Assembly: GCF_016775475.1 (NCBI RefSeq)
Contig: NZ_JAEUXJ010000008.1
Span: 165,182 to 229,181 of the forward strand
Length of the DNA: 64,000 nucleotides
Direction: 5' to 3'
Source: Belnapia mucosa
GTDB taxonomy: Bacteria; Pseudomonadota; Alphaproteobacteria; Acetobacterales; Acetobacteraceae
Part shown: piece after piece, positions 25,916 to 34,455 of the stretch
Numbering within the stretch: the first letter of the stretch is position 1
How the letters are laid out: every line of letters begins with the position of its first letter
The notes under the pieces: model-generated
Told to the model about the DNA's origin: nothing
The model's database searches: none
The model's input: only the letters and a program-made list of their open reading frames with translations
Made by a program: the position numbers and the translations under genes

Positions 25916-28297
25916 ATGACCGATCAGATTGTCATCACCGAGAAGACCAGCCAGGCGAAGGACGTCCGAGCGGCGGTTGGCGGCCGCTACGGCGCCATCC
26001 TTCCCGCGGAGGGCCACCTGTTCGACCTCGTCGAACCGGAGGAGATGGTAGCGGAGTGGAGGCGCTGGACGCCGGTGCTGCTGCGGCCAGATGGGCTTTA
26101 CGGAACCAAACCGGCCACCGGCGGCAACAAATCCCCCAAGCTGAAGGCGATCCGCGACGCCCTACGGACGGCGAGGCGGGTGTGGCTCGCCACCGACTGC
26201 GACCGCGAGGGGCAGCTGATCGGCCAGGAAATCCTTGAGCACTACGGCTACCAGGGCACGGTCATGCGGGTGATCTTTACTGCGCAGGACCCGCAGACCA
26301 TCCGTGACGCCTTCTCCCGGGCGAAGCCCAACGCCGATTATGCCCGCCTCTACGCCGCCGCCGTCGCCCGGCGCCAAGCCGACCAGATCTACAATCTGTC
26401 GCTGACCCGCACGGCCACCGTGACCCTGGCCCGCGGCGCACGAACCGTCATTGGCGTCGGCCGGGTGAAGACACCGACCCTGGCCATCGTCTGCAAGCGC
26501 GAGCTGGAGATCCGGAACTTCGTTCCACAAACCTATTTCGAGGTGGTCGCCTCCGGCCAGGTCGAAGCTGGTTCGCTGCGAATGCGGCATGCGCCAAAGG
26601 AGCGGATCCTGAAGCGCGAAGAGGCCGAGGCAATCGCCGCGGCCGCCGAGGGGTTCAGGGGCCCCCTTGCGGTGCGGGTCGAGGACAAGCGGCAATCCCC
26701 GCCACGACTACATGATCTGCCCTCGCTGCAGAAGCTGTGCGGCTCGCGCTTCGGCTGGTCGGCGGCGCGGACCCTGGAGGTGGCGCAGGAGCTGTATGAC
26801 GGCCAGGGCAAGAAGGTCATCACCTACCCCCGGGCCGAGACCCGCTACCTGCCCGAAAGCCTGATCGCCGACGTGCCACGGATCATCGCCGGGCTGCAGG
26901 TCGGGCGTGCCTTCAGCGAGATCCCGGTGCCGGCGCCACCGGTCATCCGCCTTGGCGCGAGCGGTGCCTTCCACGACAAAGGTCTGGCCGGGGCGAGCCA
27001 CCACGCTGTCATTCCCAACGTCAACACGGTGGGCACGCTGCGGGAGGTCTGGCCGCGCCTGTCGGGTGACGAGCGGCGGCTGTTCGATGTCATCGCCCGC
27101 TCCTACTTGGCCGCCATGATGCCGGACTACCGCTATCGGCAGACCACCGTCACGCTGGATATGCGCGGCCACCTGTTCCGGGCTGCGGGGCGGCAGCCCA
27201 TCGAGCTCGGCTGGCGTGCCGCCTTCCCGGACTGGCAGCCGGCCGAGGAGAAGGGCGAGGACGCGCAGCTTCTGCCCGCGCTGAAGCACGGTGAGGTCGC
27301 CGTGCTGCGCGATGCAAAGGTCGAGGACAAGGAGACCCGGCCGCCGCCCCGCTACAATGAGGGAACGCTGATCGAAGCGATGCAGAACGCCTGGCGCTTC
27401 GTGGCGGATGAGGCGCTGCAGGAGCGGCTCAAGGAGGCCAAGGGTATCGGCACGCCGGCGACCCGGGCCGAGATCATCCGCGGCCTCAAGGCGCAGGATT
27501 TCCTCGCAGCCGATGGGAAGCACATCGTGCCGACCGAACGTGGCCTGGCCCTCTTTGCCGTGCTGGAGCGAGCCGATCCGGCCCTGGTCGACCCTGGCGT
27601 GACAGCGCAGATGGAGCGCCTCCTGGATGAGGTGCTGATCGGACAGCAGGAAATGGTCGGGGCGATCGATGCCGTCTGCGCCCAGGCCAGCAGGATCATT
27701 GGCCGGCTGCAGGAGGGAGCAGGCTCCGTCGATGCCATGTTACTGAGCGGCGCCGTCAGAGAAGCGGGCGCGAACCGGCCACCCACGCCGGCAATGAAGC
27801 GCTTCGTTGACAGCCTCGCCCGTCAGAAGGGGATCAAACCCCCGCGCAGCTACACGACGTCGGGCGCCGCTTGCCGTGCCTTCCTTGACCAGCACGCGCC
27901 CAGGAAGGACGGCGTGCGGGCGCCTGTTGATGCTGGAGCTCAGGAAACACCGCCTGAACGGCGGACAGTGGTGAAGGGTCGCCGGCTGGCCCAGCGCCCT
28001 GCCAACGCACCGCCTACTGAGACCGAACCAAAGCGGAGCAGTGGACGCGGCAAATCGAGCCGCAAGGTCGCTGTCCGTAAGCGGAAAGGCAGCACCGAAC
28101 TACCGCTTGCGAAGCAACCAGGCCAGACCGCGGCAGAGCATGGATCCGCAGGCGCCCCCGGTGGCGATACACCCCTGCGGATCCCCTTTGGCAACAAGGA
28201 GGCCGCCCTCCAACTCGGCGCCCGCTATCGCGCCGGTGGCTGGTATGCGCCGGCCGGCATCGATCTCAATGGCTTCCGTGAACGCGGATGGCTATGA
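25916..28297 (+). CDS. Type IA DNA topoisomerase (TopB/topoisomerase III-like) with C-terminal DUF5710 domain
   Basis: 793 residues. The Toprim domain opens the protein (IVITEKTSQAKDVRAAV, EGHLFDL, WLATDCDREGQLIGQEIL with the acidic DxDxE-type metal site). The catalytic Tyr is in KKVITYPRAETRYLPES, about residue 310, and FHDKGLAGASHHAVIPN and NEGTLIEAMQNAWRFV...KGIGTPATRAEII complete the ring. There are no Cys4 zinc fingers at the end; instead a basic Ser/Lys/Arg linker leads to PLRIPFGNKEAALQLGARYRAGGWYAPAGID, a DUF5710 module. This form is typical of plasmids and integrative elements. ATG 25916 is chosen because the Toprim strand follows at once. A dCMP deaminase lies just downstream on the other strand. 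Confidence 0.92.
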   Translation: MTDQIVITEKTSQAKDVRAAVGGRYGAILPAEGHLFDLVEPEEMVAEWRRWTPVLLRPDGLYGTKPATGGNKSPKLKAIRDALRTARRVWLATDCDREGQLIGQEILEHYGYQGTVMRVIFTAQDPQTIRDAFSRAKPNADYARLYAAAVARRQADQIYNLSLTRTATVTLARGARTVIGVGRVKTPTLAIVCKRELEIRNFVPQTYFEVVASGQVEAGSLRMRHAPKERILKREEAEAIAAAAEGFRGPLAVRVEDKRQSPPRLHDLPSLQKLCGSRFGWSAARTLEVAQELYDGQGKKVITYPRAETRYLPESLIADVPRIIAGLQVGRAFSEIPVPAPPVIRLGASGAFHDKGLAGASHHAVIPNVNTVGTLREVWPRLSGDERRLFDVIARSYLAAMMPDYRYRQTTVTLDMRGHLFRAAGRQPIELGWRAAFPDWQPAEEKGEDAQLLPALKHGEVAVLRDAKVEDKETRPPPRYNEGTLIEAMQNAWRFVADEALQERLKEAKGIGTPATRAEIIRGLKAQDFLAADGKHIVPTERGLALFAVLERADPALVDPGVTAQMERLLDEVLIGQQEMVGAIDAVCAQASRIIGRLQEGAGSVDAMLLSGAVREAGANRPPTPAMKRFVDSLARQKGIKPPRSYTTSGAACRAFLDQHAPRKDGVRAPVDAGAQETPPERRTVVKGRRLAQRPANAPPTETEPKRSSGRGKSSRKVAVRKRKGSTELPLAKQPGQTAAEHGSAGAPGGDTPLRIPFGNKEAALQLGARYRAGGWYAPAGIDLNGFRERGWL

Positions 28298-28332
28298 CGA
28301 GGCGGGACAGAATCGCCCCACCGCCTTCGCAC

Positions 28333-28794
28333 TCACATTTCGGTAGTCGCTCCATGCTGCCAAACCATGCCGGCCTCATCCATGAGGAGACGTCCTGCTG
28401 CCTCGCTGTCTGCCCAGTCGGCCCGCAACTGGCCCTGGAACACAACCCGCTGAATCCCTGCCTGGATCAGTGAGGCAGCACAGGCCGCGCATGGCGGATG
28501 AGTGATGTAGGCCGTGCAACCGGTGAGCGACACACCCGAGCGCGCGGCCGTGGCGACCGCATTGGCCTCGGCGTGTACGGAGAGCAGCAGCTTCGTTGGA
28601 CGATCGGCAAGGCGCTCCGGCAGGTCGGTCACTCCGCGCGGGAAGCCATTGTAGCCGGTCACCCGGATCCGGCGGTCGTCGTCAACCACGACGCAGCCGA
28701 CCTTTGTTGTACGGTGTTTGGACCAGCCAGCGATGTGCATCGCCAGATCCAGGAACCGGACGTCCCAACGAGGGGAGATATGTGTGTCAGTCAT
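28333..28794 (-). CDS. Deoxycytidylate (dCMP)/cytidine deaminase family protein, copy 2
   Basis: 153 residues, differing from the copy at 1829-2290 at only about 10 positions, mostly at the termini (TDTHIS for SDAHIS, VWQHGATTEM for AWQRAAATET). All zinc ligands and the catalytic Glu are kept (HAEANAV, PPCAAC). Start ATG 28792-28794. The gene converges on the topoisomerase gene with about 35 bp between stops. The near identity of the two proteins while third codon positions differ suggests both copies remain under selection. Confidence 0.88.
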   Translation of the reverse strand: MTDTHISPRWDVRFLDLAMHIAGWSKHRTTKVGCVVVDDDRRIRVTGYNGFPRGVTDLPERLADRPTKLLLSVHAEANAVATAARSGVSLTGCTAYITHPPCAACAASLIQAGIQRVVFQGQLRADWADSEAAGRLLMDEAGMVWQHGATTEM

Positions 28795-29150
28795 TTGCCC
28801 GTGCAGATGGCACAAATGGCTTACTGGTTCGAGATCAGCAGTTTTCGAATAACGGACTGCCAAGCGGTGATCCCGCTGAACGGCAACCAGGGACCCGCGC
28901 CTAAGATGGCTGAAAATCAAGGCATTAGACCTTGATGGGTAAATCGACCAACCCTCAAGGTCCGGAGAGTCTCCGGCATTTCGAAGAGAAAACCCAGCCC
29001 CGTTCCGCCGCTGCACCATCAAGATTGTCGCAAAAACCCAGGCCAAACCTGCGCCTCAGCGCGCTGGTCTGGTTGGGAGAGACGAGTTGTGTGGAAGGCG
29101 ACTGGAGCAGTGGTAGGAACTGGGGAACGAAATTCTCTGGCAGTTGGGCG
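28345..29150. repeat. Dispersed duplication, copy 2 (dCMP deaminase plus upstream region)
   Basis: Counterpart of 1841-2580. Coding parts align without gaps; upstream parts align in short blocks, the last at 29101-29143. From 29150 to the serine hydrolase stop at 29344 no gene is recognised. Confidence 0.72.
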
Positions 29151-29343
29151 ATAGAAGAGCGCTGCCATGGAAGCGGCATGAGGATTGAGGTGCTGACACG
29201 GCGCTCTTGCGGGCCAAGCACGACGATGGAGCCGCACGCCAAGGGGGCCGCCCAGCTCGCCACCCTCGGTGGGCTGCAGGGTTTCCAGCGTGCGGGATGG
29301 GCCTCTTGGCAATGCCCCGCCATCTCCGCTTGGTGCGCCGCGA

Positions 29344-30933
29344 TCAACCGGGGCGCGCGCGGTCGAAGCGGCCCTGCCCGGTGGTATCGAGGTTCTCAAT
29401 CGTGACTGAGGCTGCCTTCCGATCAGCGCCAATGGCGAACACCACGGCGCTCGGGCCGAAGGCGTTCTCGCCAATCGGCTGGTAGCTGAAGACGTCGCGA
29501 TCGAAATGGCGGAGTGCGAAGGCCTGCCGTTTCGGGCCGAGCTTCAGCACCAGCCCGGCGACGTCGGCACCGGCGACCTCGATTCCGCCAAACACGGCGC
29601 TCTCATAGGCACCAGCATAGGCCACGGCCGGCAGCGCCGGGGAAGGCTGCGCGGGAGGCCTCGCGTAGTCCACCGTCATCCCGTAGTCCGGTGCCATCGC
29701 TTGGGCGAGGAGCGGACCAAACAGCGCCAGCCAGTCCCGCTCGATCTGGCCGTTCACTGCCAAGTCCAAGAAGCTCCGGCACAGCGCCTCCGGCACCCCA
29801 ATCGGCTGTGCGTTGGTCAGAACGACGATACCGAGCCGCTCCGCGGGCAGGATGTTGACGCAGGTCGCGGCGCCGAGGTTGAAGGCGCCAGAGTGGCTCC
29901 AGCGCACGCGGCCCCGATCGTCGTAGTCAATGCCCCAGCCCAGCCCGTAGAAAACAGGCCGGTCAAGCGCCGGATCTCGGGGCGGCGTGCTAATCATGTG
30001 GGGGCGGTGGGTCTCGTCCAGTGCGGTGGCCCGGACGACCTCGCGCCCGTCCAAGGTGCCGCGGCCGAGTTGCAGCCGCAGCCAGCGGGCGAGGTCGCGC
30101 GCCGAGGAGCTGACGCCGCCAGCCGGCGATTGTGCGTCGGGATCGCGGACGTGCCTGGCGGCCCAGGCACCGCCGGTTCCCTGCCGCATATGCCCCACCG
30201 CCCGGTTGGCGGAGGCCTGGAAGTCGGCGAAGCGTGAACTCGTGTTCGCCATGTTGAGCGGACGGTACAGCCGCTCGGCCGAGACGTCCTCCCAGGATTT
30301 GCCGGCGGCGCGCGCCGCCGCGACTGCTGCCGCGGTCAGGCCGAAGTTGGTGTAGGCGTAATGCGAGCGGAAGCCGCTGGCGGGCCTTATGTGGCGCAGG
30401 CGGCGCAGGATCTCGGCCCGATCATAGCCGATGTCCTCAAGCGCGTCGCCGGCGTGCTCCGGCAAGCCGCTGCGATGGGCGAACATGTCGCGCAGGGTGA
30501 CCTGCCGAGTTACCCAGGCCTCGTGCAACGCCAAGCCGGGATCATGGCGGAGGATTGGATCGTCCCAGGCAACTAGCCCGTCGCCCGCGAGCGCCGCGAC
30601 TACGGTTGCGGCGATCGGCTTCGAGAGGGAGGCGAGTTGGAAGACGGTGTCCGCGTCCACTGGCTCCGGCCTGTCCGCCTGTTGCAGTCCGAAGCCTGCC
30701 AGGTGGACGACGTCGTCTTCGTGGACCACGGCAAGGGACAGGCCGGGAATGCCGGTCCGCCGCAGCATCCCGGCCACCAGCCTGTCCAGTTCGGGGAGGG
30801 ATCGAACAACGCTCTCCCGAGTGATGACGGGCAGCCTCGCCGTGGTCAGCGCCTGCGCTGGAACCGTCGAACCTGGCCCGAGCAGCCCGACCGCGGCGGT
30901 CCCCTGGAGTGCCGTTCGGCGTGTCAGGCCCAC
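29344..30933 (-). CDS. Serine hydrolase, class C beta-lactamase family, exported
   Basis: 529 residues from GTG 30931-30933 (GGAGG just upstream). The leader TRRTALQGTAAVGLLGPGSTVPAQA has a twin-arginine motif. The three active-site motifs of the penicillin-binding fold are present: SxxK in QLASLSKPIAA, YxN in HYAYTNFGL, and a third-motif equivalent in VRWSHSGAFNLG. AHRSGLPEHAGD is the usual loop after SxxK. The C-terminal about 100 residues form an extra beta-rich domain as in esterase/D-aminopeptidase-like members. These proteins hydrolyse esters or peptides in the periplasm more often than beta-lactams. Confidence 0.9.
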   Translation of the reverse strand: MGLTRRTALQGTAAVGLLGPGSTVPAQALTTARLPVITRESVVRSLPELDRLVAGMLRRTGIPGLSLAVVHEDDVVHLAGFGLQQADRPEPVDADTVFQLASLSKPIAATVVAALAGDGLVAWDDPILRHDPGLALHEAWVTRQVTLRDMFAHRSGLPEHAGDALEDIGYDRAEILRRLRHIRPASGFRSHYAYTNFGLTAAAVAAARAAGKSWEDVSAERLYRPLNMANTSSRFADFQASANRAVGHMRQGTGGAWAARHVRDPDAQSPAGGVSSSARDLARWLRLQLGRGTLDGREVVRATALDETHRPHMISTPPRDPALDRPVFYGLGWGIDYDDRGRVRWSHSGAFNLGAATCVNILPAERLGIVVLTNAQPIGVPEALCRSFLDLAVNGQIERDWLALFGPLLAQAMAPDYGMTVDYARPPAQPSPALPAVAYAGAYESAVFGGIEVAGADVAGLVLKLGPKRQAFALRHFDRDVFSYQPIGENAFGPSAVVFAIGADRKAASVTIENLDTTGQGRFDRARPG

Positions 30934-31320
30934 ATAATCCTCCCTTGGGCGACTGCTGCTCGCCCGCCCTGGCGGTCAGGCCGGCATCCTGCGCCGGGTC
31001 CCATTGCCGCGGCAATAGGACCCATGCGCCCGGCGCCTCATGGCGTGTCGGCGTGGGAGAGGCGCGTCGGCATGGCCTCGCAGAAATACGCCAGCACTGC
31101 ATCCGGGATAACCCGCCCGATGCCGAGGTGGTCGAAGGCGACGACAAACAGGTCCGCGGAAAGCACCAGTGCCAGTATCCCCTCATCATGCATGTGCCTG
31201 CAGGCTCGAAGTCGAAGAACAGCCGATCGTTAACACGGAGCCGGCTAACAGCATGAGCCACACAATGCCCGAGCAAGGCCGAGCTGCTTCCACCTGGCCT
31301 GGGTCACCTGGTGGAGCTGG
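30934..31320. other. Intergenic stretch with a possible decayed hydrolase fragment
   Basis: On the minus strand, about 31030-31190 reads HDEGILALVLSADLFVVAFDHLGIGRVIPDAVLAYF, a coding-like stretch with no start and a stop at its end. It may be the tail of a lost gene; no family can be assigned. The rest shows nothing. Confidence 0.3.
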
Positions 31321-33051
31321 TCACGGGGCCGCCACCATCTGCTGCAGCGCCCCGGCGACACGCTCGACCACGCCGCTCCAGTCCCCAAACCGCGTCTGAC
31401 GGAACAGTCGCATGGTCGGGTACCAGGGCGTGTCCTCGCGCTCTAGCAGCCAGCGCCAGTCCGGCAGGGCGGGCAGCATGGTCCAGACTGGCCGCCCCAG
31501 CGCTCCGGCGAGATGGGCGGCCGCGGTGTCCACCGTCACCACCAGGTCGAGCTGCGCCATCGCCGCGGCCGTCTCGGCGAGATCCGTCAGCTCAGGCGCG
31601 AGGTCGAGCACCGCCCCGTTCGGCGCCTCGCCGCGCAACGCAGCCGCGCGGGCGCCGACCTGCAAGCTGACCCAGCTCACCCCGGCGACGGCCCAGAGCG
31701 GCGCCAACTGATGCGACGCGATCGAGCGGTGTCGGTCGTTCCGGTGCTCGGGATTGCCAGCCCAGACGAGGCCAACGCGCAACGGCCCGGGCAATCCGGC
31801 TAGCCGCTCCCGCCAGCGCGGCAGTGCCGCAGGCTCGGCCCGTAGATAGGGGATCGGCGCCGGAATGCTCTCCAGCGTCGTCGTGCCACAGGCATATGGC
31901 AGGCTCAGCAGGGAGCATTGGAGATGCGTCCGCGCCGGCGACTCCCCCGGCCGCTGCAGCGCGTCGAGGCCGGGCAGCCCGGCCAGCAGGCGCGCAAAGG
32001 CTGGTGGCGCCGCGAGCAGCACCCGTCCGGCGCCGCGTCGCGCCACTTCCGGGAGGTAGCGGACGAATTGGATCGTGTCGCCGAGGCCCTGCTCGGCGTG
32101 CAGCAGGATCGTCCGGCCCGCCAGCGGCTCGCCGCGCCAGGGCGGCGGGCCAGGAGGCAGCCCGGGCGGGCGCGGCGGCAGGCGGTGTTCGTACTCGGCG
32201 AAGCCCTCTTCCAGGCGGCCGAGCAGCAGCAGCGTCATCGCCAGGTTCTGGCGGGCGATGGCGTGGCCCGGCTGCAGCCGGACTGCGCCGCGGAGCGTGG
32301 CGAGCGCGTCCTCGAAGCGCCCCAGGCTACCAAGCGCGAGGCCGAGATTGGCGTGTGCGTTGGCGTGCTCCGGCCGCAGCCGGATCGCGGCTTGGAAAGC
32401 GTCGATGGCGTCAGTATGGCGGCCCAGGTGAGCGAGGATCACGCCGAGATTGATTTGGGCGTTGGCGTGGTCCGGCCGCAGCCGCACTGCCGCCTTGCCC
32501 GCCGCCACCGCCTCGTCGATGCGGTTCAGTGTGCCGAGCGAGGCGCACAGGTTCGCGCAGGCATCGGCGGAACCTGGGTCAAGCACCAGCGCCGCGCGGA
32601 ACGCCTCCACTGCCTCGGCGTGGCGTCCCTGCTCCGCCAAGAGAGCACCGAGATCGTTTCGTGCTCCTGCCTCGGCTGGGTCGAGGAGGACCGCCGTACT
32701 TAACGCTGCCTCGGCCTCCGCCTTGTAGCGCAGCCTGCCGAGCGCCAAGCCCAGCGCCCGGTGCGCCGCCGCCCGGTCCGGCGCGAGGCCGATCGCGGCG
32801 CGCAGCACGGTGACGGCGGCCTCATGCCGGCCGAGGCGAAGCAGCAGGCTGCCGAGAGCGATGCGGGCTCCGGCATCTGACGGCGCGCTTAGCACCGCCG
32901 CGCGGCGGGCATCCAACGCTTCGGGCAGCCGGCCCATGGCCTCCAAACCCGCGATGGCATCCGCGCGCAGCGGGGCGCGCGGCGGGGGCTGCGATCCGGG
33001 CGGCAGGCGGGCGGGCAGACGGGAGCGGCCACCAGAGCGGGCGTTGGTCAT
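31321..33051 (-). CDS. Tetratricopeptide repeat protein with C-terminal glycosyltransferase-9-like domain
   Basis: 576 residues. About residues 35-285 hold seven consecutive TPR units with the usual W/LG/Y/A/F/A/P spacing (for example AAHRALGLALGRLRYKAEAEAALSTAVLLDP and ANAQINLGVILAHLGRHTDAIDAFQAAIRLRP). After a Pro-rich linker (PPRPPGLPPGPPPW) comes a Rossmann-like domain: LHAEQGLGDTIQFVRYLPEVARRG, VGLVWAGNPEHRNDRHRSI and DLVVTVDTAAAHLAGALGRPVW, the pattern of ADP-heptose transferase-like proteins. This arrangement is common in alphaproteobacteria and may glycosylate proteins or assemble surface sugars. Cytosolic, no leader. ATG 33049-33051. Confidence 0.88.
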   Translation of the reverse strand: MTNARSGGRSRLPARLPPGSQPPPRAPLRADAIAGLEAMGRLPEALDARRAAVLSAPSDAGARIALGSLLLRLGRHEAAVTVLRAAIGLAPDRAAAHRALGLALGRLRYKAEAEAALSTAVLLDPAEAGARNDLGALLAEQGRHAEAVEAFRAALVLDPGSADACANLCASLGTLNRIDEAVAAGKAAVRLRPDHANAQINLGVILAHLGRHTDAIDAFQAAIRLRPEHANAHANLGLALGSLGRFEDALATLRGAVRLQPGHAIARQNLAMTLLLLGRLEEGFAEYEHRLPPRPPGLPPGPPPWRGEPLAGRTILLHAEQGLGDTIQFVRYLPEVARRGAGRVLLAAPPAFARLLAGLPGLDALQRPGESPARTHLQCSLLSLPYACGTTTLESIPAPIPYLRAEPAALPRWRERLAGLPGPLRVGLVWAGNPEHRNDRHRSIASHQLAPLWAVAGVSWVSLQVGARAAALRGEAPNGAVLDLAPELTDLAETAAAMAQLDLVVTVDTAAAHLAGALGRPVWTMLPALPDWRWLLEREDTPWYPTMRLFRQTRFGDWSGVVERVAGALQQMVAAP

Positions 33052-33077
33052 GCCTCAAACCGCGCCGGTCAGTTGTC

Positions 33078-34226
33078 TCATGCGTCGCGCCCGACCATTC
33101 GCCGCAGGGCCGGCCGGCCATGCATGTGGTCCGCCGTCGGTGCCGCACCGCCGTTGCTGCCGCCGCTTCCCGTTGGTTGCTGCGCGTCGTCCGGGGCGGC
33201 CACGACATGGCGGCTCCCGGCCAGCCCGCCAGGGTCGCTGCGCATGGCGAGGGTCTCGAGCCAGACACGGTCGCAGGACGTCGTCAGGGCAACGTAGTCC
33301 TCCGTGAAGACCTGGATCGAGCCCGGTGCCCCACGGGCCAGGTCGTCCGGGGCCAGATGGCGCGTAAGTGCGGCCGCCAACCGCTCCGGGTCGGTCACGT
33401 GCAGGCTGAGCGCCGTGATGTCGCGCGCCAGCGCCGCCGTCTCGTCCGGCTCCTCCAGGTGGCGGTTCGACCTGTCCAGGGTTGCCGCGGCGAGCGGCGT
33501 GCGCAGCATAAGGATGCGCGTCGCATAGGGCGGCTGGCCGCCAGGGTCCAACATGACGAAGCCGCCCATCAGGCCGAAGAGCAGGCTCGCCGGCGGTGGC
33601 GGGAGGATCAGGTGGATGGCGACCGGCGCCGCCCCCGGGCTGTACGTCGCCAAGTCCAGGGTGAGTGCGCGGCCGGAGACCTTTGCCGGGCCGGCCGCCC
33701 AGGCGCGACCGGTCGCCAGCGCCTGGGAGTAGGTACCGACCAGCCCCTCAGCCCGGCGTGTGGCCGGCTCGATCGCCAGCGTGCCGCGAATGATGCGGCC
33801 GCGGTGGTAGGGCGATTGCGCGTGCGAGTAGGTGGCGTAGACGCCGCAGAGGTAGTCATTCGTGCCGGCCACGGCTGGCCTGCCCCCATTGTCGTTCAGG
33901 CCGGCACGGCGGAGCAGCGCGTCTCGTTCCTTCGCGTGCCTCGCGCACACCGCCTCGATGAAGGCGTCAAGCGTGCAGGCGGCAATCCAGGCGGCAGGAC
34001 GGTCGAGCCCGAGCACCTCGGCCCAGTCCTCGTACATGTGGGGTGAGCGGGGTAGAGAGCGGCCCTCGATCCACTTGTAGGAGCGCGCGAGGTCGAACTC
34101 GGTCTGCGGGTTCACCCGGCGGAAGGCGGCGCAGAGGTCCTTCTGGGTGGCGCCGTCGAGCAGCGCCGCGGTGACCCGCAGCTTCGCCGCAACATCGCGC
34201 GTCTCCTGCTTGCCGGTGCTCAGCAT
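33078..34226 (-). CDS. Hypothetical protein with helix-turn-helix-like N-terminus
   Basis: 382 residues from ATG 34224-34226 (GGAG upstream). Residues about 15-75 (LRVTAALLDGATQKDLCAAFRRVN...YKWIEGRSLPRSPHMYEDWAEVLGL) look like an XRE-type DNA-binding domain whose recognition part is RSYKWIEG. The middle (GTNDYLCGVYATYSHAQSPY...RGTLAIE) is beta-rich. The tail is a Gly/Ser-rich spacer (PTGSGGSNGGAAPTADH). No enzyme motif. It diverges from the toxin-like gene across 229 bp and is a candidate regulator of it; that is inference from position only. Confidence 0.65.
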   Translation of the reverse strand: MLSTGKQETRDVAAKLRVTAALLDGATQKDLCAAFRRVNPQTEFDLARSYKWIEGRSLPRSPHMYEDWAEVLGLDRPAAWIAACTLDAFIEAVCARHAKERDALLRRAGLNDNGGRPAVAGTNDYLCGVYATYSHAQSPYHRGRIIRGTLAIEPATRRAEGLVGTYSQALATGRAWAAGPAKVSGRALTLDLATYSPGAAPVAIHLILPPPPASLLFGLMGGFVMLDPGGQPPYATRILMLRTPLAAATLDRSNRHLEEPDETAALARDITALSLHVTDPERLAAALTRHLAPDDLARGAPGSIQVFTEDYVALTTSCDRVWLETLAMRSDPGGLAGSRHVVAAPDDAQQPTGSGGSNGGAAPTADHMHGRPALRRMVGRDA

Positions 34227-34455
34227 AACCGCTCCTGCAGATTTTTGCTCAGCGTTAAGCTATGGTTGAACGGAGCGGATAGGCAGAACGCACAAGTATT
34301 GTCGCATGTCGAGACACACAGAACATTACAAGACTTCTTTGGAATGTCCAGGAATTCGAATGAGGCGGCTTGCCGGCCGTCGGCCGCACCCGTTTCATCA
34401 AGCGAGGCAGCGGCCACGGCCAGTGGCAAACCCACGCGCCCCAGGGGTGAAACAA

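Noticed and set aside
33120..34046. 308-codon plus-strand frame
   Set aside because: Antisense to the hypothetical gene at 33078-34226, with shadow-type Arg-rich composition.
34306..34455. N-terminal extension of the toxin-like protein from ATG 34306
   Set aside because: The extra 50 residues are Arg/Pro/His-rich without a leader; GTG 34456 has a better ribosome site. Not fully excluded.
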